Shown in pieces: positions 1-7,357 of a stretch of DNA of 48,233 bases; the stretch's first letter is position 1; every line of letters starts with the position of its first letter. The translations under genes were made by a program, and so were the position numbers. The DNA comes from Bacteroidales bacterium (lineage in GTDB: Bacteria > Bacteroidota > Bacteroidia > Bacteroidales > Bacteroidaceae). The stretch covers positions 1-48,233 of the forward strand of contig JALFUO010000083.1 in the NCBI GenBank assembly GCA_022784065.1, given 5' to 3'. The notes under the pieces are model-generated. The model was not told where the DNA came from, made no database searches, and saw only the letters and a program-made list of their open reading frames with translations.

Positions 1-19
1 TGCAGATATGTCAAAATCA

Positions 20-131
<112 letters not shown>

Positions 132-140
132 TTTAAGAGG

Positions 141-183
141 AGAACTTGCATTTTTATAATTAAGGATGCAAGTTCTTTTTTAT
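141..183 (+). terminator. rRNA operon terminator
   Basis: A perfect 11-bp stem (AGAACTTGCAT 141-151 with ATGCAAGTTCT 166-176) is followed by a T-rich run. It sits 10 bases after the 5S gene and ends the rRNA operon. Confidence 0.9.
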
Positions 184-206
184 ATATTGTTCACTATCCC
201 TTTTTT

Positions 207-1760
207 ATGTGTTCTATAAAGTTTTTGCAGCGAAAGTGCTTCTTCCTCTTACTCCTTTGCATTTCCGTCGGAGGTAATTTGTGTGCGCAAAATCTGATAG
301 CGGAAGATACACTTTCTGTAACCGCAATCCCAAGTGTTGCCGATAGTTTGCTGGTTGAGCAGTTATGCGAGTTAGGCCTTCCTTTATATTCTATTACTAC
401 CAAAAATCGCGTAGAACCGCCTTACACCGTAGTGGTTGCGCCGTCAGGCTGTTGTGGATTGACTGTCGTAGATAATATCTTTCAACCTGCCCGCCTTGTT
501 ATTATTCAGAATAATGACACGGTGTATGATACTGGCGATTATGTTGCAAACACTTCTGGCCTTCGTGTAAAGGTCAGGGGTAATACGAGTGCCGTAGGTT
601 TCCCGGGACATACTCCGTATAAATTGAAGTTTAGTAAAAAGATTGACTTGCTCCACCGTGATGATAAGAATTACAAGGATAAGAATTGGGTGCTTTTGAA
701 TTATCCTGCCTCTCAGGATTTTGTCCATATTGCAGCCAATGCTATTGGTCGTTACGTCCGTGAGGATTGGCAACCTGCCACACGTTTCGTAAACGTAGTG
801 CTAAATGGGGTGCCTCGTGGCTTGTATTTACTTTCAGAGTCAGTCAAAGATGGCGAATGCCGAGTCCCTGTTGGTAATGGGGGTTTCATTCTTGAAGACG
901 ACCCTTACTGGTGGAGCGCGGAAGAAGCGCCGATGTTTCCCTCTAAGGTGTTCAATCCGTACATGAAGTTTACGTTTAAGTACCCAGATGAGGATGACAT
1001 TACGGAAGAGCAGATAAATAGTATCTCCAATTTTATATACGAGTTTGAAGATGCTTTGTTACATGGCGAACCAATCGAGAAATATGCAGATATAGCTACT
1101 TTCGCGGCATGGATGCTGTGCCATGATATTTTGGGTACAGCCGATTCTGGCGGTTCGAATATTTATTTCTATAAGAAAGATTCTTTGGAAACGTCCAAGT
1201 TGCAAGCCGGCCCGATTTGGGATTTCTCTGGTTGTGTGGGCAAAGTACCTTTCATGGGAGAGTGGAGTTATTCGCACTACCCGGACAACTATGTAAACTA
1301 TAATGGCGAATTGCTTAAGCGCGATGAGTTCCTTATAGAATATGCTAAATGTTGGGAACGTGTAAAAAATGGCATCGTAGAGACTGTGCTTCCCGAGTTA
1401 CAGTTGTTGGCAGCATCAGAAGGCTTAGATTTAGACAAGGCGTATGCCCTCTGGGGTTTTGATACGACTTCTGACGCAAATATTCGTCAAGTAAAAGCGT
1501 GGTTAGAAAATCGCCTCCCTTGGTTGGAGGAGAATATCGGTGAAATGGTGCAGACGCGCCTGCCGCAAAGCGTAGTGGCAAGTCAAACGCGCATCTTTGA
1601 CCATACAGAAATCTACGATTTGCAGGGAAAACTCCTGTCGGTTCGTCCCTCTGCCTTTATGCCAAATCGCAGCAATGGTTTTGCATCTGGCTGCTATATC
1701 CTGCGGCGCATAGGCTCTGATGGCAGGACTTTGGAGAAAAAGAAAGTCATTGTAAAATAA
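207..1760 (+). CDS. Secreted CotH-family protein with T9SS-type C-terminal tail
   Basis: The protein is 517 residues. An N-terminal signal peptide (hydrophobic core about 11-22, cleavage near CAQ 26-28) is followed by a CotH-kinase-like domain: RGNTS 124-128, YKLKF 138-142, NWVLLNYP 160-167, GLYLLSES 205-212, and GPIWDFSG near 335-342, where the Asp matches the family's metal/active-site region. The last 50 residues ('IYDLQGKLLSV' to 'KKKVIVK') look like a type IX secretion sorting tail, implying export across the outer membrane. CotH proteins are atypical kinases known from spore coats and fungal invasins; bacterial cell-surface members are mostly uncharacterised, so substrate and activity are unknown here. 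No Shine-Dalgarno is visible. The ATG at 207 is the first start that gives a signal peptide. It stands alone, facing the glycosyltransferase genes across a shared terminator. Confidence 0.85.
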   Translation: MCSIKFLQRKCFFLLLLCISVGGNLCAQNLIAEDTLSVTAIPSVADSLLVEQLCELGLPLYSITTKNRVEPPYTVVVAPSGCCGLTVVDNIFQPARLVIIQNNDTVYDTGDYVANTSGLRVKVRGNTSAVGFPGHTPYKLKFSKKIDLLHRDDKNYKDKNWVLLNYPASQDFVHIAANAIGRYVREDWQPATRFVNVVLNGVPRGLYLLSESVKDGECRVPVGNGGFILEDDPYWWSAEEAPMFPSKVFNPYMKFTFKYPDEDDITEEQINSISNFIYEFEDALLHGEPIEKYADIATFAAWMLCHDILGTADSGGSNIYFYKKDSLETSKLQAGPIWDFSGCVGKVPFMGEWSYSHYPDNYVNYNGELLKRDEFLIEYAKCWERVKNGIVETVLPELQLLAASEGLDLDKAYALWGFDTTSDANIRQVKAWLENRLPWLEENIGEMVQTRLPQSVVASQTRIFDHTEIYDLQGKLLSVRPSAFMPNRSNGFASGCYILRRIGSDGRTLEKKKVIVK

Positions 1761-1780
1761 AAGAAAACCTGTATAATCAA

Positions 1781-1825
1781 CGTTCGCGGCTGTACAATGA
1801 AAGGTTGTGCAGCCGCGAACGTTTG
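1781..1825. terminator. Bidirectional terminator between convergent genes
   Basis: A 16-bp near-perfect stem (1781-1796 with 1806-1821, one G-U pair; core CGTTCGCGGCTG) lies between the 3' ends of the CotH gene and the minus-strand glycosyltransferase. A short T run follows on the plus strand. Confidence 0.75.
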
Positions 1826-1860
1826 CTTCTGAAGATATTTAAGATGCTTTGCCAAACGAC

Positions 1861-2913
1861 CTAACGCTGTTTGCTGTAAATTTCCGCATAGATGTCTGCA
1901 TAGGCATTGACCATTTTGTCGATGGTCAGTTGTTCTTCGTACTTTTTGCGGGCATCTTTTGAGAAATGGTCGTAGACGTCGTTGTTCTCAAGAATGTATT
2001 TAATCTTTTCTGCAAACAGCGGGGCTTCGTTGGGCAGGGCAAAGCCGTTTTCGCCGTTCACCACTATTTCGCTGATGCCGCCAACGTTCGATGCCACCAC
2101 AGGGCGACCGAGGCTCATAGCCTCAATGATGACGATAGGCAGTCCTTCGTAATTGCTAGTCAGGAGGAAAAGGTCGGCTGCCGCGTTGTATTGCCCCGCA
2201 TTGGGCTTTTCTCCGAGGAAAAACACGTTGGGCTCGGGCACTTCCATCTTCTGCTCGTTGCCAATCCAAACGAAAGCATATTCCGGCAGCAATCGTGCAA
2301 TTTCCATGAAGAGCTGCAGGTTCTTAGGGGGCTTCATGCGCGCTACGCACAGCACTGTTTTCTTAAACCTTTTGCTGTCGATGCCGAGAGTCGGGGCGGT
2401 GGCGGCCCTCGGCTGCTCCACACCATTATATATATATGTGGTGTTGCGTGTTATCCCCTCTGCCTCCATCCATCTGCGGTCGTACTTGCTGACGCCGATA
2501 ATGCTGCTGCAACGCTTTTGCAGGTAGCGTTCTGTTCTTAAAAATTGCCTGTGCCCCAAACGCACTGTGTCAAAGCCGTGCACCGTATAAACGATTTTCT
2601 CTTTCGGGAAAGCCAATCTGCCCAGCGTGCCGGCTTTGGAGGAATGAAGGTGTATGATGTCTGGGCAATATGCTTTATAGAGGTGTCTGAATTCGATGAA
2701 TGCCAAGAAATCGTCTTTTAGTGACACGCTCCTTTTCAGGTGTTTCAGTTTCACCTGTTTGATGCCGGGCGCGAGCATTTTCCACATTTCTCCATTGCCT
2801 TCGCCGCCGGCCACAACCACCTCGTGCTGTTCCGCCAACTTGTTGGCGAGGCTGACAAGCACTGATTGTGCGCCGCCAAACTCGGTTTTGGTGATAATTT
2901 GGAGTATCTTCAT
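1861..2913 (-). CDS. Glycosyltransferase family 4 (GT-B fold)
   Basis: A 350-residue cytoplasmic glycosyltransferase. The start 'MKILQIITKTEFGGAQ' carries the Gly-rich acceptor-side loop of GT4 enzymes. The C-terminal half holds the donor-binding signature 'YEGLPIVIIEAMSLGRPVV' (EX7E motif) followed by 'NVGGISEIV' and 'GENGFALP'. Such enzymes transfer a nucleotide-activated sugar to polysaccharide, LPS or capsule acceptors; the sugar cannot be read from sequence. It lies 21 bases downstream of the GT2 gene on the same strand, so the two are probably cotranscribed and act on one surface glycan. Length is normal for the family. No other polysaccharide genes are nearby, so this is an isolated pair rather than a full locus. 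Confidence 0.9.
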   Translation of the reverse strand: MKILQIITKTEFGGAQSVLVSLANKLAEQHEVVVAGGEGNGEMWKMLAPGIKQVKLKHLKRSVSLKDDFLAFIEFRHLYKAYCPDIIHLHSSKAGTLGRLAFPKEKIVYTVHGFDTVRLGHRQFLRTERYLQKRCSSIIGVSKYDRRWMEAEGITRNTTYIYNGVEQPRAATAPTLGIDSKRFKKTVLCVARMKPPKNLQLFMEIARLLPEYAFVWIGNEQKMEVPEPNVFFLGEKPNAGQYNAAADLFLLTSNYEGLPIVIIEAMSLGRPVVASNVGGISEIVVNGENGFALPNEAPLFAEKIKYILENNDVYDHFSKDARKKYEEQLTIDKMVNAYADIYAEIYSKQR

Positions 2914-2934
2914 CGTTATTCTGTTCGGATGGAT

Positions 2935-3681
2935 TTAGAAATTGCCTCGCATCGCCTCACTGGCCATTTTCTTGACGAGATGGCCTACGATATACATTCT
3001 GTAATGTATCTTCCCCAAGAGCGTGAATGCCTTTTTGTGCATGCCTGTGGGGCTGATGGCGCCTCCGTGCCGCCTATAAAGCAACAGAGGCTCCCGAATG
3101 AGCGTGGTTTTGAAGTATTTGTTGGCAATCAGCCCGAGCCAAAGGTCGTGGCCCACTTTCGTGCGCGGGAATGGCAACGCCTTTTCCAGCACTTCGCGCC
3201 TGAAAGCCATGCAGCAACCCTGATAGCATGCCGACCAGAGGTTGCTGGGAATATTCAGCTTCGTGCCTCTTATCTTGAAGATCGACTCGTCCACCACGTT
3301 AAGGTGCTCGTCCACGATTTTGCAGTCGCTCAAAGCCCAGTCGTAAGTTTCAAGGGCTTCCGCCATGCGTTTGATATGGTTGGGGAGCCACACGTCGTCT
3401 TGGTCGGCAAGGAAAATCAGGTCGCCCTTGCTGTGCGACAGAGCGTTGGCAAAGTTGTGCGTGGCGGAGTCGAGGGGGAAGTCGGTCGTCACCTTTTCTG
3501 ATTTGACAAACACCTTTATCCGTTCGTCGTTGAACGACTTGATGATGTCAAGGGTGCTGTCTGTCGATTGGTCGTCCGAGATGACCAATTCATCGTTGCC
3601 CCCCAGTTGTTCCAGTATGCTGGCGATTTGTTCTTTTATATATTTCTGACCATTGTAAGTGGCCATACATACCGATATCAT
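2935..3681 (-). CDS. Glycosyltransferase family 2 (GT-A fold)
   Basis: A 248-residue enzyme. 'MISVCMATYNGQKYI' is the classic GT2 opening, followed by 'VISDDQSTDSTLDII' (nucleotide-binding Asp pair) and 'FLADQDDVWLP', where the DXD-type motif binds the metal and nucleotide sugar. The domain spans about 1-210, with no membrane segments. It transfers a sugar onto a surface polysaccharide or LPS chain. It is the first gene of a two-gene minus-strand unit with the GT4 gene. Upstream, a TATATTTG -7-like box lies at 3737-3744 (minus strand) without a convincing -33 partner. The donor and acceptor are unknown. Confidence 0.9.
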   Translation of the reverse strand: MISVCMATYNGQKYIKEQIASILEQLGGNDELVISDDQSTDSTLDIIKSFNDERIKVFVKSEKVTTDFPLDSATHNFANALSHSKGDLIFLADQDDVWLPNHIKRMAEALETYDWALSDCKIVDEHLNVVDESIFKIRGTKLNIPSNLWSACYQGCCMAFRREVLEKALPFPRTKVGHDLWLGLIANKYFKTTLIREPLLLYRRHGGAISPTGMHKKAFTLLGKIHYRMYIVGHLVKKMASEAMRGNF

Positions 3682-3867
3682 GTGCGTATCGTAAACTTTT
3701 GAAGAATGTTTTGCGCCGAGTGCGCCTATATTTCTGCAAATATACCTTTAAAATTTGATAAAGCAGGCGTTGCTTGCTTAATATTTTGCCTGCGGGTGGT
3801 TTTATTGCGTGTTATTGTCCATAAACCCATGAATTTTTAGATGCCCGTTCTTGAAAAATGGGGAGAA

Positions 3868-4311
3868 TCATAGCAAACCGAGCGCAACGACAAGGCGGCG
3901 CAGTCTGCTCATGTTTATTGCGATTTGCGAGGAGTATTCGTATTGGTGCTTTCTACTGATTTTGCGTGCGGTGATTGGTGATACAAGTTCCGCAATGCCG
4001 CTCAGCGAACCGTTCTTTGAGATGCTGTCAGCGAGTTCTTCTTGGCTCGCCCTGCTCGAAAGCAGCGGGGCGCAGGCTGCGTAGCAGGCGGTGGCTTCTG
4101 CGCCTTGGAAGAGTAATCCAGTTACTGCGCATCTTCGCAAAAGAACTTTTGCCTCGTTTTTGCTAAGCGCATGAGGGGAACTTACTATGGTTTCTATGAG
4201 ATAATCCCCATTACTACTGCACCCTGCGCTCTTTATTCGATATTCTTGCGCCCTTAACCCCGTGAATGCAAAGGCAGAAATTACAGAAAGTAGTATCAAA
4301 TGTTTTCGCAT
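3868..4311 (-). CDS. Small secreted protein of unknown function
   Basis: 147 residues, not recognised as a known family. Residues 1-21 are a signal peptide ending in 'FTGLRAQ', the cleavage-site style of this organism's exported proteins. The mature part has six Cys residues, including a 'CYAACAP' cluster, suggesting disulphides in the periplasm, and a basic C-terminus ('RLRRLVVALGLL'). A good minus-strand promoter sits just upstream (4341-4371), so it is transcribed alone. The downstream gap to the GT2 gene (3682-3867) has no terminator that I can see. I am fairly confident it is a gene because signal peptide and promoter agree, but its function is unknown. Confidence 0.65.
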   Translation of the reverse strand: MRKHLILLSVISAFAFTGLRAQEYRIKSAGCSSNGDYLIETIVSSPHALSKNEAKVLLRRCAVTGLLFQGAEATACYAACAPLLSSRASQEELADSISKNGSLSGIAELVSPITARKISRKHQYEYSSQIAINMSRLRRLVVALGLL

Positions 4312-4340
4312 ACAATACGAGTAGTATCTTTATTTGTGCG

Positions 4341-4371
4341 CAAAGATAAAAAGAAACGCTATATTAACAAA
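4341..4371 (-). promoter_or_regulatory. Bacteroidota-type promoter for the small secreted protein
   Basis: On the minus strand TTTG (CAAA at 4368-4371), a 19-base spacer and TATCTTTG (CAAAGATA at 4341-4348) match the -33/-7 consensus. The ATG follows about 30 bases later. Confidence 0.75.
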
Positions 4372-4535
4372 TACCCCCCCATTTTAGTAAAAAAATAAAT
4401 TTGTTTTATAAAATCTCTTTGCCTTTTTAGAGTAATGCAGGGCTGGTTCTTGTCGTCGCATTGGGGCTTTTTCGGTGCTCTTTCGCGCTCTGCTCCGTTC
4501 TGAGTCTTGCCAGCCGGCGGCACAATAGGGCGCGT

Positions 4536-4567
4536 TTTGGCGAACCCGAACAAAAATCATATCTTTG
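4536..4567 (+). promoter_or_regulatory. Bacteroidota-type promoter
   Basis: TTTG at 4536-4539, a 20-base spacer and TATCTTTG at 4560-4567 match the consensus exactly. No normal gene follows: transcription would run straight into the hairpin at 4577 and then the 21-bp-period tract. Confidence 0.7.
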
Positions 4568-4576
4568 CACCAGCAG

Positions 4577-4608
4577 AAAGAGGAAGGGCGCAGGCTTTTC
4601 CTCTTTTC
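4577..4608 (+). terminator. Hairpin directly after a promoter; attenuator or small-RNA end
   Basis: AAAGAGGAA (4577-4585) pairs with TTCCTCTTT (4598-4606), with T residues at the end of the 3' arm. The predicted start of transcription is only a few bases upstream, so the hairpin would form at the very 5' end of the RNA. Confidence 0.45.
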
Positions 4609-4628
4609 GCGTTTTAAGGGGCGTACTG

Positions 4629-4796
4629 TCTTATATGAGCGCAAAAATTATCCTATATGACCGTAAAAATTATAAGCAAGCCCGTGAAAATTTGCCCCTT
4701 TATAGTTTTTCCGATGTGCTTGAAAGTGAAAATTCTCATGCTTTTCGCAGAATTTTTCTCGGAGCAAATTTTCTTTGTCTTAATTATCCCTAAATC
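4629..4796 (+). repeat. Degenerate 21-bp-period tract (copy 1)
   Basis: Eight consecutive 21-base units can be aligned from 4629. The clearest are 4629-4649, 4650-4670, 4671-4691 and 4713-4733, each with an A-rich core (AAAAATT or GAAAAT) at the same phase. It lies in the gene-poor interval 4312-5158, which otherwise holds only promoters and a hairpin. In the plus frame the units encode heptads such as KIILYDR and KNYKQAR, resembling those of the tract at 24834-25064. Confidence 0.55.
4635..4793 (+). CDS. Possible 52-residue heptad-repeat peptide
   Basis: An ATG at 4635 opens a 52-codon frame lying wholly inside the 21-bp-period tract. Its peptide falls into seven-residue blocks: KIILYDR, KNYKQAR, ENLPLYS, FSDVLES, ENSHAFR, RIFLGAN, FLCLNYP. 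A promoter lies 70 bases upstream, but a hairpin intervenes. The similarity of the first blocks to 'KTILYGR KKYQAEK' on the minus strand near 24860-24910 may reflect shared repeat DNA rather than a protein. No signal peptide or known domain is seen. Treat it as a tentative gene or relic. Confidence 0.25.
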   Translation: MSAKIILYDRKNYKQARENLPLYSFSDVLESENSHAFRRIFLGANFLCLNYP

Positions 4797-5001
4797 TTCG
4801 TGCTGCATCGCCTTAACGATTGCAAACGCGCCGCGAACGCTCTGCGCAGACAGTTGCGTGGCATTAACAAGTTTTGTATTTCCCATAGGGGAAGTCGACG
4901 AAGGTCGCTGGATGCTGGTGGGCAGGTCGGCGGTCTACCTCCCCGTTTGCCTTCCTAATTGCGATTTTCGGGCGGCGATTTGACAAAATAGTCGGGGAAA
5001 G

Positions 5002-5033
5002 TTTGCTTTTCTGCCGAGAAATGCCTAACTTTG
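5002..5033 (+). promoter_or_regulatory. Promoter of the NlpC/P60 gene
   Basis: TTTG (5002-5005), a 20-base spacer and TAACTTTG (5026-5033) form a full consensus match. The 5' leader to the GTG start at 5159 is about 120 bases. Confidence 0.8.
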
Positions 5034-5158
5034 CAACGTTCGTGAGAGAAGAGACGCTCTCGGGCATAGTTGTCCGTGCATCTCTTTCAAGGCGCACCGG
5101 GCACGGCGGCGCAATTTTCTTGTTTATTTTTCATCTCGTCTGAAAAACATTCATTGTT

Positions 5159-5740
5159 GTGACACTCAAAACGATACTTCTCGGATTTGGTCTTAGTTTC
5201 ATCGGCATCGGCGCGGCCTCTGCGCAGGATGTTCTGGACGCTATGCCTAAACGCCTCGCGGCAGAGCACGTGGTGAGAGAGGTGTCTGCCCTCACAACGG
5301 CCAATGTGCTCAAGCCCGAGCCCGTGGCGAAGAAGAAGAGCAATCCCGCAGGCGAGAGCATCGTGCGCACCGCCCTGCAATATATCGGCGCGCGCTATCG
5401 CAGCGGCCACAGCGGCCCTAAGGCTTTCGACTGCTCGGGCTTCACAAGTTACGTGTATAAGAAAGAAAACATCAGCATCAACCGCAGCTCGCGCTCTCAG
5501 TTCACGCAGGGCACGCCAATCCTGACGGTCGGCGAACTGAAAAAGGGCGACCTCGTGTTCTTCGGCGGTTCTGGTTCCACGCGCACCATTGGGCACGTGG
5601 GTATCGTGACCGACGTAGACCCCGAGGGCAAGACGTTCAACTTTGTCCACGCCAGCCGCACCGGTGTCAAGGTGGACAGCTCCTCTTCCGCCTATTACAG
5701 CCGCCGATATATCGGCGCTCGCCGCATCGTGGAAGAATAA
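5159..5740 (+). CDS. NlpC/P60 family peptidoglycan endopeptidase
   Basis: 193 residues. A signal peptide (1-22, ending 'GAASAQ') leads to a short linker and an NlpC/P60 domain from about residue 65. The catalytic Cys is C92 in 'FDCSGF', the base His is H146 in 'IGHVGIV', and H164 in 'FVHASRTG' fits the third position. These enzymes cut D-Glu-meso-DAP bonds in peptidoglycan stem peptides, acting in the periplasm in wall turnover or remodelling. No SH3 or LysM targeting domain is present. The best start is GTG at 5159: no ATG precedes the signal peptide in frame, and a clear promoter lies upstream. An imperfect terminator follows at 5806, so it is probably monocistronic. Confidence 0.9.
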   Translation: MTLKTILLGFGLSFIGIGAASAQDVLDAMPKRLAAEHVVREVSALTTANVLKPEPVAKKKSNPAGESIVRTALQYIGARYRSGHSGPKAFDCSGFTSYVYKKENISINRSSRSQFTQGTPILTVGELKKGDLVFFGGSGSTRTIGHVGIVTDVDPEGKTFNFVHASRTGVKVDSSSSAYYSRRYIGARRIVEE

Positions 5741-5805
5741 GCGGTTCGCGGCTTGCGCGAAGCAAGGCATAATGATGCAGGGAGTTGCTTAATCCCGCAT
5801 GGCAG

Positions 5806-5836
5806 TTGCCACCCGATGACGGGCGGCAATTTTTTT
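5806..5836 (+). terminator. Terminator after the NlpC/P60 gene
   Basis: TTGCCACCC (5806-5814) and GGGCGGCAA (5821-5829) form a 9-bp stem with one A-C mismatch, followed by seven T. Confidence 0.7.
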
Positions 5837-5949
5837 CTGACCTTTCGGAAATGCAGGTCTTGAATTATTTTTTTTAGTAATTTTTCGGCTCAATAATCTT
5901 TATAGCCGCTATTCCATCTATAATATCTCAAAAAAAACATCCCAAGCCC

Positions 5950-6813
5950 ATGAAACTATTACTCCTTGAAGCCGTCCAGCGTTATAGCATCGACAACATC
6001 GATGTGCTTATCCAAAATCTTATCGATGCCAGCGTCAGTGCCGGCAAGCGCGTGCTCGCTGCCGTACTCATATATATAATAGGGCGTTATATTGTAAAAC
6101 TCATCACTAAAATCGTGCGCGGCATGCTCGACCGCCGTCCCATAGAGGTCGGTGTCAAGAGCTTTCTGATGAGTTTGCTGAATATCTTGCTCACCGTACT
6201 CCTCATTATCTCTGTCATCGGCGCGCTCGGCGTGAACACCACGTCGTTCGCAGCCCTCCTCGCCTCGGCGGGCGTGGCAGTGGGCATGGCCCTTTCGGGC
6301 AACTTGCAAAACTTCGCCGGCGGCATCATCATCTTGCTCTTCCGCCCCTACCGCGTGGGCGACTGGATTGAAGCGCAGGGCGTGCAGGGCACCGTGCGCG
6401 AAATCCAAATCTTCCACACCATCATCGCCACGGCCGACAACAAATTGGTCTATGCGCCCAACGGCTCGATGAGCACCTCCGTGGTGGTGAACTATTCGCG
6501 CGAAGAACTGCGCCGCGTGCAGTGGACCGTAGGTATTGACTACGGCGAAGACGTGAAGCGCGTCCGCGCCGTGCTCCTCGATTATCTCAATTCGCTGGAG
6601 CAGATATTGAAAGAACCCGCCGACAAAGCGCCCTTCGTTGGCGTGGACGCGCTCGCCGACAGCAGCGTGAACCTCACCGTTCGCGCATGGGTGAAAACTG
6701 AGGACTATTGGACCACATATTTCGACGTGCAGCAGGGCATCTACGAACTCTTCAACCGCGAGGGCATTAACATTCCGTTCCCTCAGCAAACGGTGCATCT
6801 TGCAAAGGATTAG
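5950..6813 (+). CDS. mscS: Small-conductance mechanosensitive channel (MscS family)
   Basis: 287 residues, the minimal MscS layout. Three hydrophobic helices lie at roughly 32-55, 70-95 and 98-125. The pore-lining TM3 reads 'ASAGVAVGMALSGNLQNFAGG', with the alternating Gly/Ala pattern of MscS. It is followed by the conserved 'FRPYRVGDWIEAQG' and 'GTVREIQIFHT' beta-domain segments and 'VYAPNGSMSTSVVVNYS'. The C-terminus is a soluble alpha/beta vestibule. It opens under membrane tension to release solutes on hypo-osmotic shock, in the inner membrane. It starts about 210 bases after the NlpC gene behind a terminator, so it has its own promoter, though I see only a weak box near 5890. Confidence 0.93.
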   Translation: MKLLLLEAVQRYSIDNIDVLIQNLIDASVSAGKRVLAAVLIYIIGRYIVKLITKIVRGMLDRRPIEVGVKSFLMSLLNILLTVLLIISVIGALGVNTTSFAALLASAGVAVGMALSGNLQNFAGGIIILLFRPYRVGDWIEAQGVQGTVREIQIFHTIIATADNKLVYAPNGSMSTSVVVNYSREELRRVQWTVGIDYGEDVKRVRAVLLDYLNSLEQILKEPADKAPFVGVDALADSSVNLTVRAWVKTEDYWTTYFDVQQGIYELFNREGINIPFPQQTVHLAKD

Positions 6814-6831
6814 GAAAAAAAAGAAACAAAA

Positions 6832-6863
6832 TTTGTTTGAAATAAAATTATTACCTAATTTTG
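6832..6863 (+). promoter_or_regulatory. Promoter of rpsU
   Basis: TTTG (6832-6835), a 20-base spacer and TAATTTTG (6856-6863) form a full consensus match, 55 bases before the rpsU ATG. Confidence 0.85.
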
Positions 6864-6918
6864 CACCTCGCAAGAGTATGCAATATAAGTAACAACAAAA
6901 TAAAACACATCAAAAACA

Positions 6919-7110
6919 ATGATCGTAGTATCCGTTAAAGAGGGCGAAAACATCGAACGCGCCCTGAAAAGATTTAAGAGAAAATTTGAAAGAACAGGTG
7001 TCGTTAAAGAACTCCGCGCCCGCCAGCAGTTCGACAAGCCTTCCGTACTGAAGCGTCTCGCAAAGGAGCACGCCGTTTATGTGCAGAAGCTCAGAACCAC
7101 AGAAGAATAA
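6919..7110 (+). CDS. rpsU: 30S ribosomal protein bS21
   Basis: 63 residues, the full bS21 length: 'MIVVSVKEGENIERALKRFKRKFERTGVVKELRARQ', highly basic with a long helix. In the small subunit bS21 sits at the platform near the anti-Shine-Dalgarno end of 16S rRNA. In Bacteroidota it helps occlude the anti-SD sequence, which fits the general lack of SD sites here (family knowledge). It has its own promoter and is followed by a large hairpin at 7173. It heads the conserved series rpsU-xerC-hpf-tRNA-tuf. Confidence 0.97.
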   Translation: MIVVSVKEGENIERALKRFKRKFERTGVVKELRARQQFDKPSVLKRLAKEHAVYVQKLRTTEE

Positions 7111-7172
7111 TTAAATAGCAAAAGCCTCGCCGGCAATCTCTGCATTGCCGAGCGCGCTACATACACCAACAG

Positions 7173-7218
7173 CGGTCGCTGCTCCATATCCCGATATGGT
7201 GCGGCGGCCGTTCCTTTT
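7173..7218 (+). terminator. Terminator after rpsU
   Basis: A 17-bp stem pairs 7173-7189 with 7194-7210 around a four-base loop, with two G-U pairs and one T-T mismatch, followed by TTCCTTTT. Confidence 0.6.
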
Positions 7219-7291
7219 AGGCGCGATTTCTGCAACGAAAGTCCCAAAAAGCACCAAAAACGGGGTTGTTTGCTAAAAAGGCGTGCAAAAA

Positions 7292-7323
7292 TTTGCATTC
7301 ATCGGAAAACTTCCTTATTTTCG
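7292..7323 (+). promoter_or_regulatory. Probable promoter of xerC
   Basis: TTTG (7292-7295), a 20-base spacer and TATTTTCG (7316-7323), one mismatch to TAnnTTTG, lie 35 bases before the ATG. Confidence 0.45.
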
Positions 7324-7357
7324 CTTTTGAGACGCTTCGGCAACGAATTTTGGCAAG

